DNA of 64,000 nucleotides, from NCBI GenBank assembly GCA_021613535.1, contig CP075493.1, positions 11,966,001 to 12,030,000 on the forward strand, in the 5' to 3' direction. Positions within the stretch are counted from its first letter, which is position 1. Each line of letters begins with the position of its first letter. A program made the position numbers and the translations under genes. Of this stretch, positions 13,182 to 25,099 are shown one piece after another. A model generated the notes under the pieces. The model ran no database searches. It saw nothing but the letters and a program-made list of their open reading frames with translations, and had not been told where the DNA came from. This DNA is from Adineta vaga. Its lineage: Eukaryota; Rotifera.

Positions 13182-13805
13182 ATGGCCAATAAAATTAAAG
13201 TTTGGGTGAAAATCAATGATAATGAACCGGAAAAAGTCGAAATTCAATCTGATTCTGATATTGATGATTTAAAAAATGAAATATTTATTGACAATAAAGA
13301 AGAAAAACGAAAGTATTATGGTATATTTAATAATGAAAGGTTATTATCATCTTCACATGTACCAAATGACAGCACTGGTGAACGACCAATTCTATTCGTT
13401 CGAATTGATGAAACTCATAACGAAATCAATACTACTTTTGATCTTGACACTACTCCAACAATTACTATTAATTTAAATGACGATAAAAACAACGAATTAT
13501 CAACTACTTTTTTGACAACTAATACTCCCACTATTAATACAAGTATTCACCCTCATCCACCACATTTAGTACGAACAATGCATTACGAGAATGGAGATAA
13601 ATATGTTGGTGAAATTAATATGAAAGAAGAACCCCATGGTAAAGGAACGATGAGTTGGAAAAATGGCCGACGTTATGAAGGACAGTTTATTAATGGAAAG
13701 AAAGATGGAGAAGGTATTGAATATGGAGCAAATGGTGCAGTTAATTTTAGTGGTATATGGAAAGATGATGTCTACGTCTCTTTGAACGATAATTCTGATC
13801 CATAA
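13182..13805 (+). CDS. MORN-repeat protein with ubiquitin-like/CRN-header-like N-terminus
   Basis: The coding exon gives 207 residues. An AG acceptor (T-rich, ending at 13173) lies just before ATG 13182, with a matching GTAAGA donor near 13042, so there is probably an intron in the 5' leader; the open frame from TTG 13167 is not a real start. Residues 3-75 form a beta-grasp-like domain with a DIDDLKNEIF segment, reminiscent of the ubiquitin-like header of Crinkler-type proteins. A Thr/Asn-rich linker follows. Residues about 140-200 contain two to three MORN repeats (YENGDKYVGE, WKNGRRYEGQF, then a weaker third). MORN repeats bind lipids or act as scaffolds. The header assignment is tentative; the MORN call is firm. 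Confidence 0.75.
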   Translation: MANKIKVWVKINDNEPEKVEIQSDSDIDDLKNEIFIDNKEEKRKYYGIFNNERLLSSSHVPNDSTGERPILFVRIDETHNEINTTFDLDTTPTITINLNDDKNNELSTTFLTTNTPTINTSIHPHPPHLVRTMHYENGDKYVGEINMKEEPHGKGTMSWKNGRRYEGQFINGKKDGEGIEYGANGAVNFSGIWKDDVYVSLNDNSDP

Positions 13806-14123
13806 TCATTCTTGTAAATGAAACATGAACTTTGTAACCGATTTTTTTCCCTAAAGAATACATTTTGGAATTTTCACTTATTACAGATGAAAGATTGAAT
13901 AAAAGCTAGGTTACATATCTTCAATACAAACATTTGTATAGTTACAAAAACTGTGCGTCAAAGTACTATTGAGTTTCTTTGTATACGAAATAATTATATC
14001 CATTAATATGCATACAAATATTAGTTGTGAATATAGATTACTCATATATAAAATGTTGTGCATATGTGCATACACTGATACTTTATCCTTTCGTATTGTT
14101 TGAAAACAACTTGATTCATTCTT

Positions 14124-15152
14124 ATGCCATCATTTGGTGTTTCTGCTTCAACATCTAATTTTAGTGTTGATGGAGAATTATATATTTTTCATTCATCAAT
14201 TCAAATGTTCGAATCAATTAGTGATAAACTTGTTCTTATTGCTTATTCCGTTGCGTTTCTCATTAGTTTCATTCAAACTTTCTGGAAAAATAAACACATT
14301 GATCATCTTTTGACTAATATGATGGAAGCTTATTCGGATGGAAAATTTGTATCAAATCAAATTCGTTATCATGAACAAATAATTACCTGTTATCGATATG
14401 ATCAACGCTATTCATACATACCTAATCCAAAACGAGTCGTATTACTGATAGCTGTTACGCATATTCAAGTTATTCTGATTATTATGATAAGAACATTATT
14501 TGTTCGACAAAATGAACTTATTAATGATTGTTCTTCATTTCGTGAACCATATCAAATACTTCAGTGTGATGATAGAAGAGATCCATGTAGATTTAATGAG
14601 ACAGAAACTATTCCGAAGTGTACTTATTTCTATTTTGAAATAAGTCATATTATCACAATGGTCACATCGATTATTACTTGGCATTATGCTCTACGATATT
14701 TTATTGTCAAATTAATTCGAATCGTTCGTTGGCTACTTTTTTGTGATAATGATCGACCACGAAAGATATGCTGGTGTTGTTGTCGAGCAACACCAAGTTG
14801 TTTACGATTTATCATGCGTTTGCAATACATTGTTTTATGGATTTATCTTCTTTCCATAATTTTATCTGGTTTTATATTGAATGTAATGATCTTTCGTTTA
14901 TCAATGGATACATTAGGATCGATTTGGGCGCCAATAATGATAGCAGCAGATCGGATATGTTCATTGACTTTAGCTGTAGCACCGGAATTATTACAAAATT
15001 GGTTAAATGAGACTTATGATGGAAGTGTTTTACAAGTTTTAGAACAACAGAACCTACTCCTCAACAAAGTTGAGTCATTAACTAATTTAATCGATAAGAA
15101 ACAGACAGTATCCAAAAAACAATGTCGCAGTTGCTGCTGTTGTTGTTGTTGA
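14124..15152 (+). CDS. Multi-pass membrane protein with poly-Cys C-terminus
   Basis: A single open frame of 342 residues. It has four to five hydrophobic segments (about residues 35-50, 108-128, 170-190, 238-262 and a weaker one at 270-290), a Cys-containing loop between the second and third, a CWCCCRA cluster after the third, and a C-terminus ending in a run of six cysteines. Clustered cytoplasmic cysteines next to membrane segments are typical palmitoylation sites. I do not recognise the family. No intron is needed. The ATG at 14124 is the first in frame. Confidence 0.6.
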   Translation: MPSFGVSASTSNFSVDGELYIFHSSIQMFESISDKLVLIAYSVAFLISFIQTFWKNKHIDHLLTNMMEAYSDGKFVSNQIRYHEQIITCYRYDQRYSYIPNPKRVVLLIAVTHIQVILIIMIRTLFVRQNELINDCSSFREPYQILQCDDRRDPCRFNETETIPKCTYFYFEISHIITMVTSIITWHYALRYFIVKLIRIVRWLLFCDNDRPRKICWCCCRATPSCLRFIMRLQYIVLWIYLLSIILSGFILNVMIFRLSMDTLGSIWAPIMIAADRICSLTLAVAPELLQNWLNETYDGSVLQVLEQQNLLLNKVESLTNLIDKKQTVSKKQCRSCCCCCC

Positions 15153-15321
15153 ATGTATATGTCATAAAGAACTACTAACTCCACTCATATTCAACGGTTC
15201 TTTCTGCTTATGTTTTTTAATAATCTATAATAAACTTATTTTTACTCAGAGTGTATATTATATTTCATTGTTAGAAGCTGAAAGTTTCTATTCATGATTA
15301 AATATAAGCTGGCAAAGACGA

Positions 15322-15709
15322 TCATTTCTCAGTATATTCTTTGTGAGATATTTCACTGCTATGACAATAGTTTAAACGTTGATAGAAAATTAGTCTAAAT
15401 AATGGAATATTTACAAAGAGAATACGGACAAATTGCGATATCTCATCTGGATCTGCTGGTAGATTTTCTCAAGTGTCATCATTGTTAATAGTATAGCAAA
15501 CGCTCGAATAATATCAGAAACAATAAAATAAGATATCGTAGATAACTTTGTTTATTCATATGATATGTCACAGACATGAATGCAACTGAAATATATAATC
15601 CTAGTAAATCAACAAAGAATGCCGCTGTTTGTAGACATTTTAAGTACTCTTGGAAACAAATTTCATCCTGTGCGAGTTTATCGTATTTCATATTGACAAA
15701 AACGGACAT
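15322..15709 (-). CDS. Hypothetical small membrane protein, possibly two exons
   Basis: ATG 15709 opens a frame with a hydrophobic stretch near residues 30-50. It can be spliced (GTTATC donor to an AG before a DPDEISQF segment) into a second hydrophobic exon ending at TGA 15324-15322. The donor is weak. I do not recognise the product, and the alternative is a decayed fragment. It lies directly downstream of the sodium-channel gene on the same strand but in no obvious functional relation to it. Confidence 0.3.
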
Positions 15710-15811
15710 GGAGATTTCTAAAATATTCTATAGAACGATATAAGAGCAGCTTCCTTTTTTTATCATGACAATTAAAACTTTGTTTCACTGCAATCACACA
15801 TGTAAAATTAA

Positions 15812-18800
15812 TTAGTTTATATTGTTTTCTTTCGTTTCATAAGAATGATACTGTTCAGTTATTATATCTTGATTTTGTCGTTCATTTCGATGTCGTTCAA
15901 CATTAGTTCGAAAAGCTTTTAAACCTATTCGACTTAAATAAAATTCACGTTGACGTTGTAATGTTGTTGTTATTGGATGATAATCTTTTGGACGATCTTT
16001 TTTCACATCAACTTGTGCTTCAGCTTCAATACTTGCTAATGATGTATCCAGTGTACCAAGACAATTCTTCGTTAGACCATCAAGTATATCAACACAATGC
16101 ATACGATCATTTTCACATATTGGCATATTCATTGCAACAAATAATATATGATTCGGTTTAGGAATACGTAATGGTGGTTCAAGACTATCAACAAAATCGG
16201 ATAGTTCATCATAACGTATAAATTGTGAACCTGATGGATCGAAATATTGCCATTTTTCATAGTACATATCATAATCATCATCAGTTAAACCCTAAATAAT
16301 AACAAAATCAAACATGATTCATAGCTCGATATAGATTTACTTGTTGAACATCTTCTTGTGCTTGAGAAAAATTTTCTAATATCACCGCAATATACATATT
16401 AACCTTTAATAGTAAGACTAGAATAGAGAAAATTTCAAAAACAAATGATGTCATACTTACCACAACAAGAGAAGTAATTATAACAAAACTGACAAGAAAT
16501 GCTGTTGCAATCGCCATACTACCACAATCACCATTATGTGAAGGTGAATCTATTGTTGGATCACAATCGGGTGGTTGATCATTTATTAGAGCTTGAAAAA
16601 CACTTGACCAACCAGCCGTTGTGCACATTTGAAAAAGTACAATCATTGAATTAGGAAATGTTTCAAAATTAAATAGATCTGTAATGCCAGCTGATTTTCT
16701 TACATAAGCAAAAAATGACATACCAAATATTGAATAGATAAACATGATAAGAAAAAGAAGAAGACCAATATTAAATAACGCAGGTATGGAGACAGTTAAT
16801 GAGAAAAGTAATGTTCGAATACCTTTGGCTCCTGTAGAAGAAAACTAAAAGATTTACAATTCATATAAAGTTGAAAAAGAACAAACCTTTGACAAGACGT
16901 AATACTCTTCCAACACGTACTACACGAAATACACGTAATAATGTTGGATTAACGAAAAATTGTGCCATAATTTCCTTTAATGTTTGTTCTACAAAATCAG
17001 ATTTCTATTAGATACAAATAATAAAACAACATACCAAGAATAGATGCAGTGACAATAATAAAATCAAATACATTCCATGGAATAGTAAAATATTTAAAAT
17101 TCAATGCAATTAATTTCATTAAACATTCCATAGCAAATCTAATAGATCAAAAACACTTGTTTCGATTGACTATTCTTCGAATCTATAAGATTTTGTTTTA
17201 CTTACGTAGCAACAAAGAAATGATTTATATATTCCAATACACGACTATACCTATGACTTTGATTATAATGTTCAAGACACATACAAAGCATATTGAGAAA
17301 GATACATAACATGATAAATATATCAAATTTTTGACTTGTTGTCACATCGAAAAGAAATCTTGCAACAGCAAACTAGAAAAACATACAGATCGTTCTAAAT
17401 ATGTCTCTATATTTACAAGAACATACTCTTGGTCTTGGTAATGCTTTCGTTGGTTTTTTATTACCTAATTTTTTCATCGCATTATAATACTTCTTCTGAT
17501 CTTCTGTCATAAACAATTCGATTGCACCATTTTGTAACTAAACACATCAATCTCTTCTACCAAATTGTTTTCTCATATCTTCAAAAACTTACCAGTCGCT
17601 TTTGTTGATTAAAATTATCAATTACAACACCGATAAATAAATTCAAAATAAAAAATGATCCAAATATAATAAATAAAACGAAATAGATAAGAATATAAAC
17701 ATTCGTTTCATATTCCGGTTGAATATCTATCTATAAAAACAAGTATAAATAATCCAAAGATGAAAATTTTCTTTACATCTTTGGCATCTGTTGCATCTGC
17801 CATGATTTCAATCCAACCTTTGAATGTTGCCTATTCAAAAACAAAAGCAAAGATATTCTCTCTTGTATTTAATTTTCTAACTTACAACTTGAAATAAAGC
17901 TAGATATCCAATCAGAACATTATCAAAATTAATTCGTGAATTTTCCCATGTGAAATTTTTCGTTAAACAATCCGTTTTATTCGTGACATTTTCAGATATA
18001 TGAACACGAGTATGTGTATTCACATAGACACATTTATAAAATTTTCCAGCTAATAATTGTACACCCATGATTGAAAATATCAACCAAAATACAAGACAAA
18101 CAAGTAGAACATTAAAAATGGCTGGTATGGCACCGATTAATGCATTCACAACAATCTATTTCAAGTAGAAAATGATTAGAAGAAAACAAGAAATGATTCT
18201 TCATACTCGAATTGCTTCAAATCTGGATAATGCTCGTAATGGACGTAGAGCTCGTAATGTTCTCATGGATTTAAATGCTGGAATATCAGCTATATTGAAT
18301 AAATCCAGCATAGTTCCAAGAAGACTAACAATTACAATAAGAAAATCTAATCGATTCCAGCCATTTTTAAAATAATTGCCAATTCCATATGCAAGCCATT
18401 TGATAAGTAATTCAATTGTAAATATAATTGTAAAAATTTTATCAAAAATTAATAAAATTTTCAAAAAGATCGGTTGTTGTCGTGTATGAATATCTTCTAA
18501 AGCCTTTGAAAAACATTTTCGTTTTATCATTCTCTTAGTTTCTTATCAACTTACTAGAGTAAGACTGCTTATCAATATATTAACAAGTATAAACCATTCG
18601 AAATAACGATGTTCAACAAAACGATGAGTAAAATTTCGAAAGTATATCCATTGATTTTGAATTATTTTTGGAATATATTCGACACAACCAGAAAACTGGT
18701 TTGATATAACATTCGGACAACAGTCCGGTGGTAAATCAAGAATTTGATCCGTTGAAGAATTGATATTGTTATCATGTTGTATTTCATTCTCTTCCGATAT

Positions 18801-21800
18801 TACCATTAATTTATTAGTTAAACCTAATAGAGGAAGATGAGTAATCAATTCAATATCATTGTTATGTTTTTCAATTCGAGTCTTTTTCTTTCGATGAAAT
18901 AAACGTAAAATAAGTTCAATTAGAAAATGAATAAATCGTCGAATACGATTAATTGCTTCAGTGATTTTATCATCTTCATTTTCTTTATCATGAAACACAT
19001 CAGAACCAAATGATGTAAGTAAAAGTGCCAAAAATGAATTTAATATCTATGATTATGAATAAGAAATCTTTACATCATTCAGAATTATTTAACTTACCAC
19101 AAGATTTCCAATGACAAAAGTAAAGAGAAAAAACGGTACACATGGCCAGCCAGCACATTCCAGACATACCCACATTGATTCAATCCATTCACCACACAAA
19201 ACACGAAATACAATCCTTTGAAAATATAGATCAAAATTTGCGATCCAGTCAATTTGTCTACATAAACTTACATAAATGCATGAAAAAAATCAAAGAAATT
19301 CCATCGTGGCATATCTTTACCGAATTTATCAGCATACTTTTGACCAAATAACTATAAATCATTACGAATGAATCTTTAAGTATACTATTCTTCCATTTCA
19401 CTTACCTGCATTCCCATAACAGCAAAAATAAATATTATAATAATCAGAACCAATGTCAAATTTCCTAAATCTGCTAATGATTTACCAATAATTGATACAA
19501 GACGATTCAATGTCTTCCAAGATTTCGCTAATTTAAATACGCGTAACTATAAACACAGAATATATATATAACTTTTATGCAAACGATATGAATTATTTAC
19601 CAATCGAAAAGAACGTAAGACACTTAAGCCTTTGACATTCGCAAGACCTAATTCAATAAGACTAACGGTAACAATGATTAAATCAAATACATTCCATGGA
19701 TTTTTCAAAAATTTTCCCGGTGTCAATGCAATAATCTTCAATATCGATTCCGCTGTAAATATACATGTAAAAACATAATTGCCTGTTGTTAAAATTCGTG
19801 TTGTATTTTCACTCTGACCATGATGATCAAGTGCCATGAATATTGTATTTAATATAATACATATCGTTATAAATAAATCAACAAATGCATCCAATACAAA
19901 GTAAGCAATAACTGCCTAGAAATAGATAGATGTAAGTTTGTCGAAACAATGATAGAACTTACTTGAATTTGATGAAAGATCGTCGATTTACAATTCCACT
20001 TGCAACAATACATTTCTAGAAATGATAATAATGACTGATAATACACTTTCGTTGTTTTTACATCTGAAAATGAGATTTTAATATAGTTGTTGATATTCAT
20101 TGTATTTTGAGAAGAGATCAAATAACTGACTTTTTGATGAAGTATCTATTCTATCCAGTTCTTGAACGGGTAATACATTCGTCAGTAAAGCACAATTGAT
20201 ATCAGATTCAACTTGATCAAACGTATTTCGTTCTGATGAATACGAAACATTGCTGATTCGTTGACTTTTTCTCTCTTCATTCTGTACATCAAAATTTGAT
20301 CTATCAATTGAACATGTTGATGGTACTAATTCAAATTCATTTTTCTAAAAATTTTGATCTTATTTAAAACGAATGAAAAACTTTCGATTAACTATTTTAC
20401 TTTTCGTTCACATTGAATAGAAGTATTCGAATGTGAATTGTCATGCGCTTGATTTTCTTCATTCTTTCTCGCAAGTTTATGTCGCTCACATTCTTCATTT
20501 TCAGCTGCAGCTTTATTTTGTTGTTCCAGATACGATCGAGCAACAATAGCTAAGATTAAATTCACCAAATAAAACGAACCAAAAAATATAACTGCAACAA
20601 AATAGAAGAAATGATAACGACCAGCTGCTGATAAGACCTATCGATTCCAATATAGTTAAAAGAAAAGAATTTTTCTAGTACAAATTTCGTTTACTAATTG
20701 ATAAAGATTTTCCCAATAATCTTGTGTCATTAATCGAAAACATCCGAGCATTGCCCAACCATAATTATCAAAGCTAAATCAATACAAATTTATATGAACA
20801 AAAACAAAGAAGTCAAATCTATACCTTGTATAACCATAATCAGGACTAAAACGAACAAACAACAAAAACTTGTTAAATGAATGATGAAGCAAAAACAAAA
20901 CATACTTTTCACCTCGATCTTTTAAACAAATATAACCTCGAGGACATTTTGTACTGCCACTCGCATTACCACAAAGAACAAAGATATCATCTTTTTGATA
21001 CCAATAACCTAAACAAAAAGATCATTGTCAAGAAAACATGAAGTTCTCAACATACTTTGATTATTCATTTGATTTAGATAAGATGAATATGACATTTGAA
21101 TATTGGAAAAATTGGAAGTATTTAAAAACGATTCATAGGTCGGTACACATTTCTGTCGAAGAGCGCCCATATAAAGTTGCAATCCAATCTATTCAAAAAA
21201 AAGATCTATTCACTAAATATGTCTTTTTTTACAATGTCAAACCAAAGCAAATATTGAGAGAACAAAACTTGATAAAACAACAACATCTCGTAGAGAAATA
21301 AAAGATTGTACTAATGCATTGACAATTGTTTTTAAACCTATAGAAAAAGAACGAATGAATGAATGAATGAATAATTAATAAACAGAAAATGTTTTACCTG
21401 GTACAACTGCAACGGTTTTTAATGCTCTTAATACACGAAATGTTCGTAAGACTGCAATATTTCCCAAATTGACAAAAAATCCGACATACCTAAAATTAAT
21501 CACATTCAAAGCGAAACTTCTCTCTCTCCCTTTACACATACGCAAGTAAAATAACAATAAAATCTAACCAATTCCATGGATCACGTAAAAATGTATATTT
21601 TCCCAGAATAAATCCTCGTGCAAGACATTTAATTAATGCTTCCGTTGTATAAATTATCGTAAAAACATATCTATTTATTTACTCCATAACAGATCATTAT
21701 GAACTGAAATTTGACTTACTCAACTGCATCTGGTGCATCTTTCAATGTCATAAATGCACAATTTGTTAGAATCGTCAATATAACTAATGTACTAAAAAGT

Positions 21801-22186
21801 GAATGTGTTAATATACGTATCGCTGCACGTCGAAGACAATTGAATGGAGAGAGAAGAAACAAAGCTGATGTTGAACTAAATCGAAAGATTGTTCTATTTG
21901 AATTAATAACTACAAATACCTAGGATTTTCAAAAGTAACATAAATCTTTTCCAAATATTTTACATACATATTCTGTACGATAGAAATCATCTATTTCTTC
22001 AATTGGTCTTCCAATAAGTTTGGTTGGAAATTTATTTTGTAAGACTTCAGGTAATTTTTCTCCCACAGCCAATTCTTTATTTGGTATTTGTTTTTCATTA
22101 ATGGAGTTTTTTTCTTGTTGAGAATGTTCAATATGTTGAAGTGATTCGTGTGTAAATTCACGAAACACAATCGAGTTGTAATCCAT
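15812..22186 (-). CDS. Voltage-gated sodium channel alpha subunit (Nav1 type)
   Basis: A multi-exon gene, roughly 1,500 residues by my estimate, covers all four six-TM domains of Nav. The voltage-sensing S4 segments are visible (domain [17 protein letters not shown]; domain [23 protein letters not shown]; domain IV has [13 protein letters not shown]). The pore residues spell D-E-K-A: Asp in [10 protein letters not shown] (20721-20719), Glu in CGEWIESMW (19190-19188), Lys in [10 protein letters not shown] (17821-17819) and Ala in CTTAGW (16616-16614). DEKA selects Na+ over Ca2+. The III-IV linker has [18 protein letters not shown] (triad at 17516-17508), where vertebrates have IFM and insects MFM. 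The C-terminal EF-hand-like region is present ([16 protein letters not shown]), but I see no clear IQ calmodulin motif after it. The first exon ends before a 48-nt intron and the start is ATG 22186. The product carries the action-potential Na+ current in excitable cells. Confidence 0.92.
21351..21370. repeat. (GAAT)n microsatellite in an intron
   Basis: About five GAAT units lie within an intron of the sodium-channel gene. Confidence 0.7.
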
Positions 22187-22897
22187 TCTATTTTGTTAAA
22201 GAATAAGACATAAGCGAGTCTATTCTCTGTTCTTTATGTCTCGATGCGACTAAACGTTAGACGTAGAGAGAGAGAGAGATGAAGAATATATACAAAAGAT
22301 ATATATATATTGATAACATCATAATAAGTTATAAAAACAATATCAATGTAAGTAAGCAGAAAAGGTCGAAAATTCTTTTGACTATTTCCAATCAAATAGT
22401 CTCTAACGATGATATATACAATGAATTTGTTTCAAATGTATTGATAATAGTCTTCTTGTTCTCTAGAATAATTTGTTATATGATGAATTTACATGTTGTA
22501 CTCTATTAGTTTTTTTTATATCCACCAGACACTCTCTATGAGTAGAGAAAAAAAAGGATGAAGACCATCTAGTTTATATCCATTTGTTTTCGAAGATAGA
22601 TATCGAGAGAAAAAAAGAAGAAATCCAATTATCCTTCAATATAGGAAAAAAATATTCTGTATTTCTCTCCTTTTGTAGATGATTATCGAATTGATTACTC
22701 AATCAAGTGGCAATTCCATTAACAAGAAAGAACAGAAATCTAATTATCCTTAATATATGGTAAAAAAATATTATTCATGTGTCTTCAAAAATTGATGTTT
22801 CAAATAAATGAATGTAAAATATGTGCATTCATGTAGTCAATTTTCACAAGTCTAGAAGTGACAAAAATTTTTTTGTTGGTGTAAAAACTGATTAGAA
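22187..22897. other. Intergenic region upstream of the sodium channel
   Basis: About 700 bp of AT-rich sequence with a GA microsatellite near 22266-22279. It is the presumed promoter side of the minus-strand channel gene. A repeated GATATATATAT-like stretch near 22300 is low complexity. No gene is seen. Confidence 0.5.
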
Positions 22898-24020
22898 TTA
22901 GTCTTTACAACGACAAACAATATGTCCTGTATCACAACAAGCTCGTACACCAAATCCTTCTGTTCCGTATCGTGTAGTTTTGCTTATAATGCTTGATCGA
23001 TGGCATCATACACGGATTGTGACACTATAATTGGAGTTGATTCGGTTAGATCATGACAAAGATCAAAGATAAGTGATAGTTTATGATTGATAACTGAGTC
23101 TTCCTTACTATAACCACGTGTACCATCAATTGCAGAATAAGTTGTATAGTAAGCTTTATATTGATTATAACGTACTGCTGAAAGTATACCAAATTCATCT
23201 GGATGAAATAGAACTTCATGACCTTGATTGGAACTATCGAAGAGTACAGAACTTAAATCAATGTTATCAAAACTACGATTGTATGGTAAAGAAAAACCAG
23301 CTAGATGAGCAAGGGTTGACATCATATCTAAGTTTGATTCAATGGCTATAGATGTAGTTCCTGATTTGACCATATCTGGTCAATGTGCACTGAAGGGAAC
23401 ACGATGTCCTGTTTCCCAAGTTATAAACTTTGCTATACCTCCCCCATCACCTCCAGAAGGTAATGCTTGTCAAACACCACCAAAAAGTTCTTAATTTCCT
23501 GCTAAATCACACTTGAATCGTTGTGCATAATCATGTGATACATGGATATGTGTAAGGATATAAATAGAGAAAGAATGGTTTCTTTGCTTCGATGCTAGTA
23601 TGAATAAATCTTCGATCATTATCCATATAAGATTAATAAGTAGTTCAATGATATGTTTATTACAATCATCAACAAGAAATCGAGATGTGATAAAATACCT
23701 TCCGTAACTTTTCTTATATCATCAGGATGTTCATATTTTTTTTTCGAAACGACGTGGTGAATGATTAGTTTCGGATTATATGTACATCGCGTATGATAAC
23801 CAAACACTTTTTAAAAGTAGTCATCCAATTAAGAGAGTGGCTTGACTAACATTACAAACTATGATAATCTGGTAGACGAATACTGATAGAAGCTAAATAT
23901 TCAAGGAATGGCGTATCAAGTTTATTAGGCCAATTCACACACAAATCATCCCCATTCCATATCATCTGCCTTTATCAATACAATATTGGGCCAAGAGTTG
24001 TTTAAACGTTCGAACAAAGG
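22898..24020 (-). pseudogene. Arylsulfatase A-like pseudogene
   Basis: Pieces of a sulfatase appear in order on the minus strand: an N-terminal NIVLIKADDMEWGDD segment (metal-binding ADD motif), a KKPFFLYLYPYTYP segment, a GGGIAKFITWETGHRVP segment, a long open exon with DMMSTLAHLAGFSLP and LIFDLCHDLTES, and a C-terminal ACCDTGHIVCRCKD tail. They are separated by in-frame stops (for example before PDMVKSG and after GTTFW-like sequence) and by frame changes. I cannot see the CxPSR formylglycine site. Functional family members hydrolyse sulfate esters in lysosomes. The open 129-codon exon at 23373-22984 suggests fairly recent loss. Confidence 0.75.
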
Positions 24021-24350
24021 AACAATATGAGAAGCGAAGCATACTAATATTTTGCCGAATACGGGTAGCCATAATCGTGATGTAAAGCGTAGATATGGTA
24101 AAATAATAACGATAGTTTAGTTAATGAATGTTATGTAAGATTCTCTTTTTCTTCTTTTACTCTCATATCATTATCGATGTCGATATAAATAAATTAGGAA
24201 TAATAATTTAAAGATAACCGAGCAAACAAAATGACATGTTTCTTCTTTCTTACTCTGATGTATGATTGTTGTAAGAATCCGTGTAAGAATAGAGATGTAC
24301 TTTGATATCGCACAATGGTTGACCATAGATCATTATTAAACCAAATTTAG

Positions 24351-24938
24351 TCAAATTTCATAGTAACTCGTTCGAGAATTGTCTTGTTTGAACAGTATCG
24401 ATCGACAAAAAATTTTGAATATGATCAAATGGTGAATGTCTATTCTTATATTCATACTGAAGTTTTTGTGTACGCACGGAAGAAAAGTTAAATTTCTGAA
24501 TCCGTCACACTCTGAAAACCAATCAGCAAAAGTAACAAATAAACGGTGGATACAAGACATGCGTTCGACAATCGCAAGCAAATGAGTAATTGACTTGGTA
24601 ATTATATTCAAACCTATATAGTTCATATGGAACACCATTTCTTCAAACTGTGCATTTGTGGAAAAGTGTGTGACTGTCAGCGGAATGACTTCTTTCTCAT
24701 AATATTGACTATATTTTCTATGAATGAATAAGTGAAGCTGTTTCAAGTTCATTTGAGTGAATGAAGTCGAAGAAAACAATATTCTTTGACTGGGCCAATA
24801 ACTTTGTTTGAAAATGCATGGTGCTGAGAAAGGAAGACGAACAAGAAAGGAACTGATCGAAGTATTAAATGACGTTTGGGAGAAATCAGATTTCAATGTA
24901 AGTAAGGTAAGTAAGGTGTATATGTTTGAGGTATACAT
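24351..24938 (-). CDS. Hypothetical ORF, possible F-box/LRR-like remnant
   Basis: An open minus-strand frame of 195 codons. Its middle part (QLHLFIHRKYSQYY, later HLLAIVERMSCIHRLFVTF) resembles the C-terminal leucine-rich body of F-box proteins elsewhere in this window, but no F-box precedes it and the start and end look arbitrary. Probably a remnant of such a gene. Confidence 0.25.
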   Translation of the reverse strand: MYTSNIYTLLTLLTLKSDFSQTSFNTSISSFLVRLPFSAPCIFKQSYWPSQRILFSSTSFTQMNLKQLHLFIHRKYSQYYEKEVIPLTVTHFSTNAQFEEMVFHMNYIGLNIITKSITHLLAIVERMSCIHRLFVTFADWFSECDGFRNLTFLPCVHKNFSMNIRIDIHHLIIFKIFCRSILFKQDNSRTSYYEI

Positions 24939-25099
24939 ACACTCTCAAGATTCATCCTCTTTCATTTTGTCTGTTATAAAAATAATCAACAAGTATTGTC
25001 AATGGATATAGAGAGTAGCCAGCATAATATTGATTTTAGTAATTTAAAAAAAACAAAATAAATTTAACTAATCGACATTCATCAAATGAACGTAATAGT

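Noticed and set aside
17049-17309. Plus-strand 86-codon frame
   Set aside because: It is antisense to sodium-channel domain IV exons and introns.
21038-21301. Plus-strand 87-codon frame
   Set aside because: It is antisense to the domain I pore-loop region of the sodium channel and shows no family signal.
24808-25011. Plus-strand 67-codon frame with GTAAGTAAG repeats
   Set aside because: Antisense to another weak frame, with simple-sequence content and no domain.
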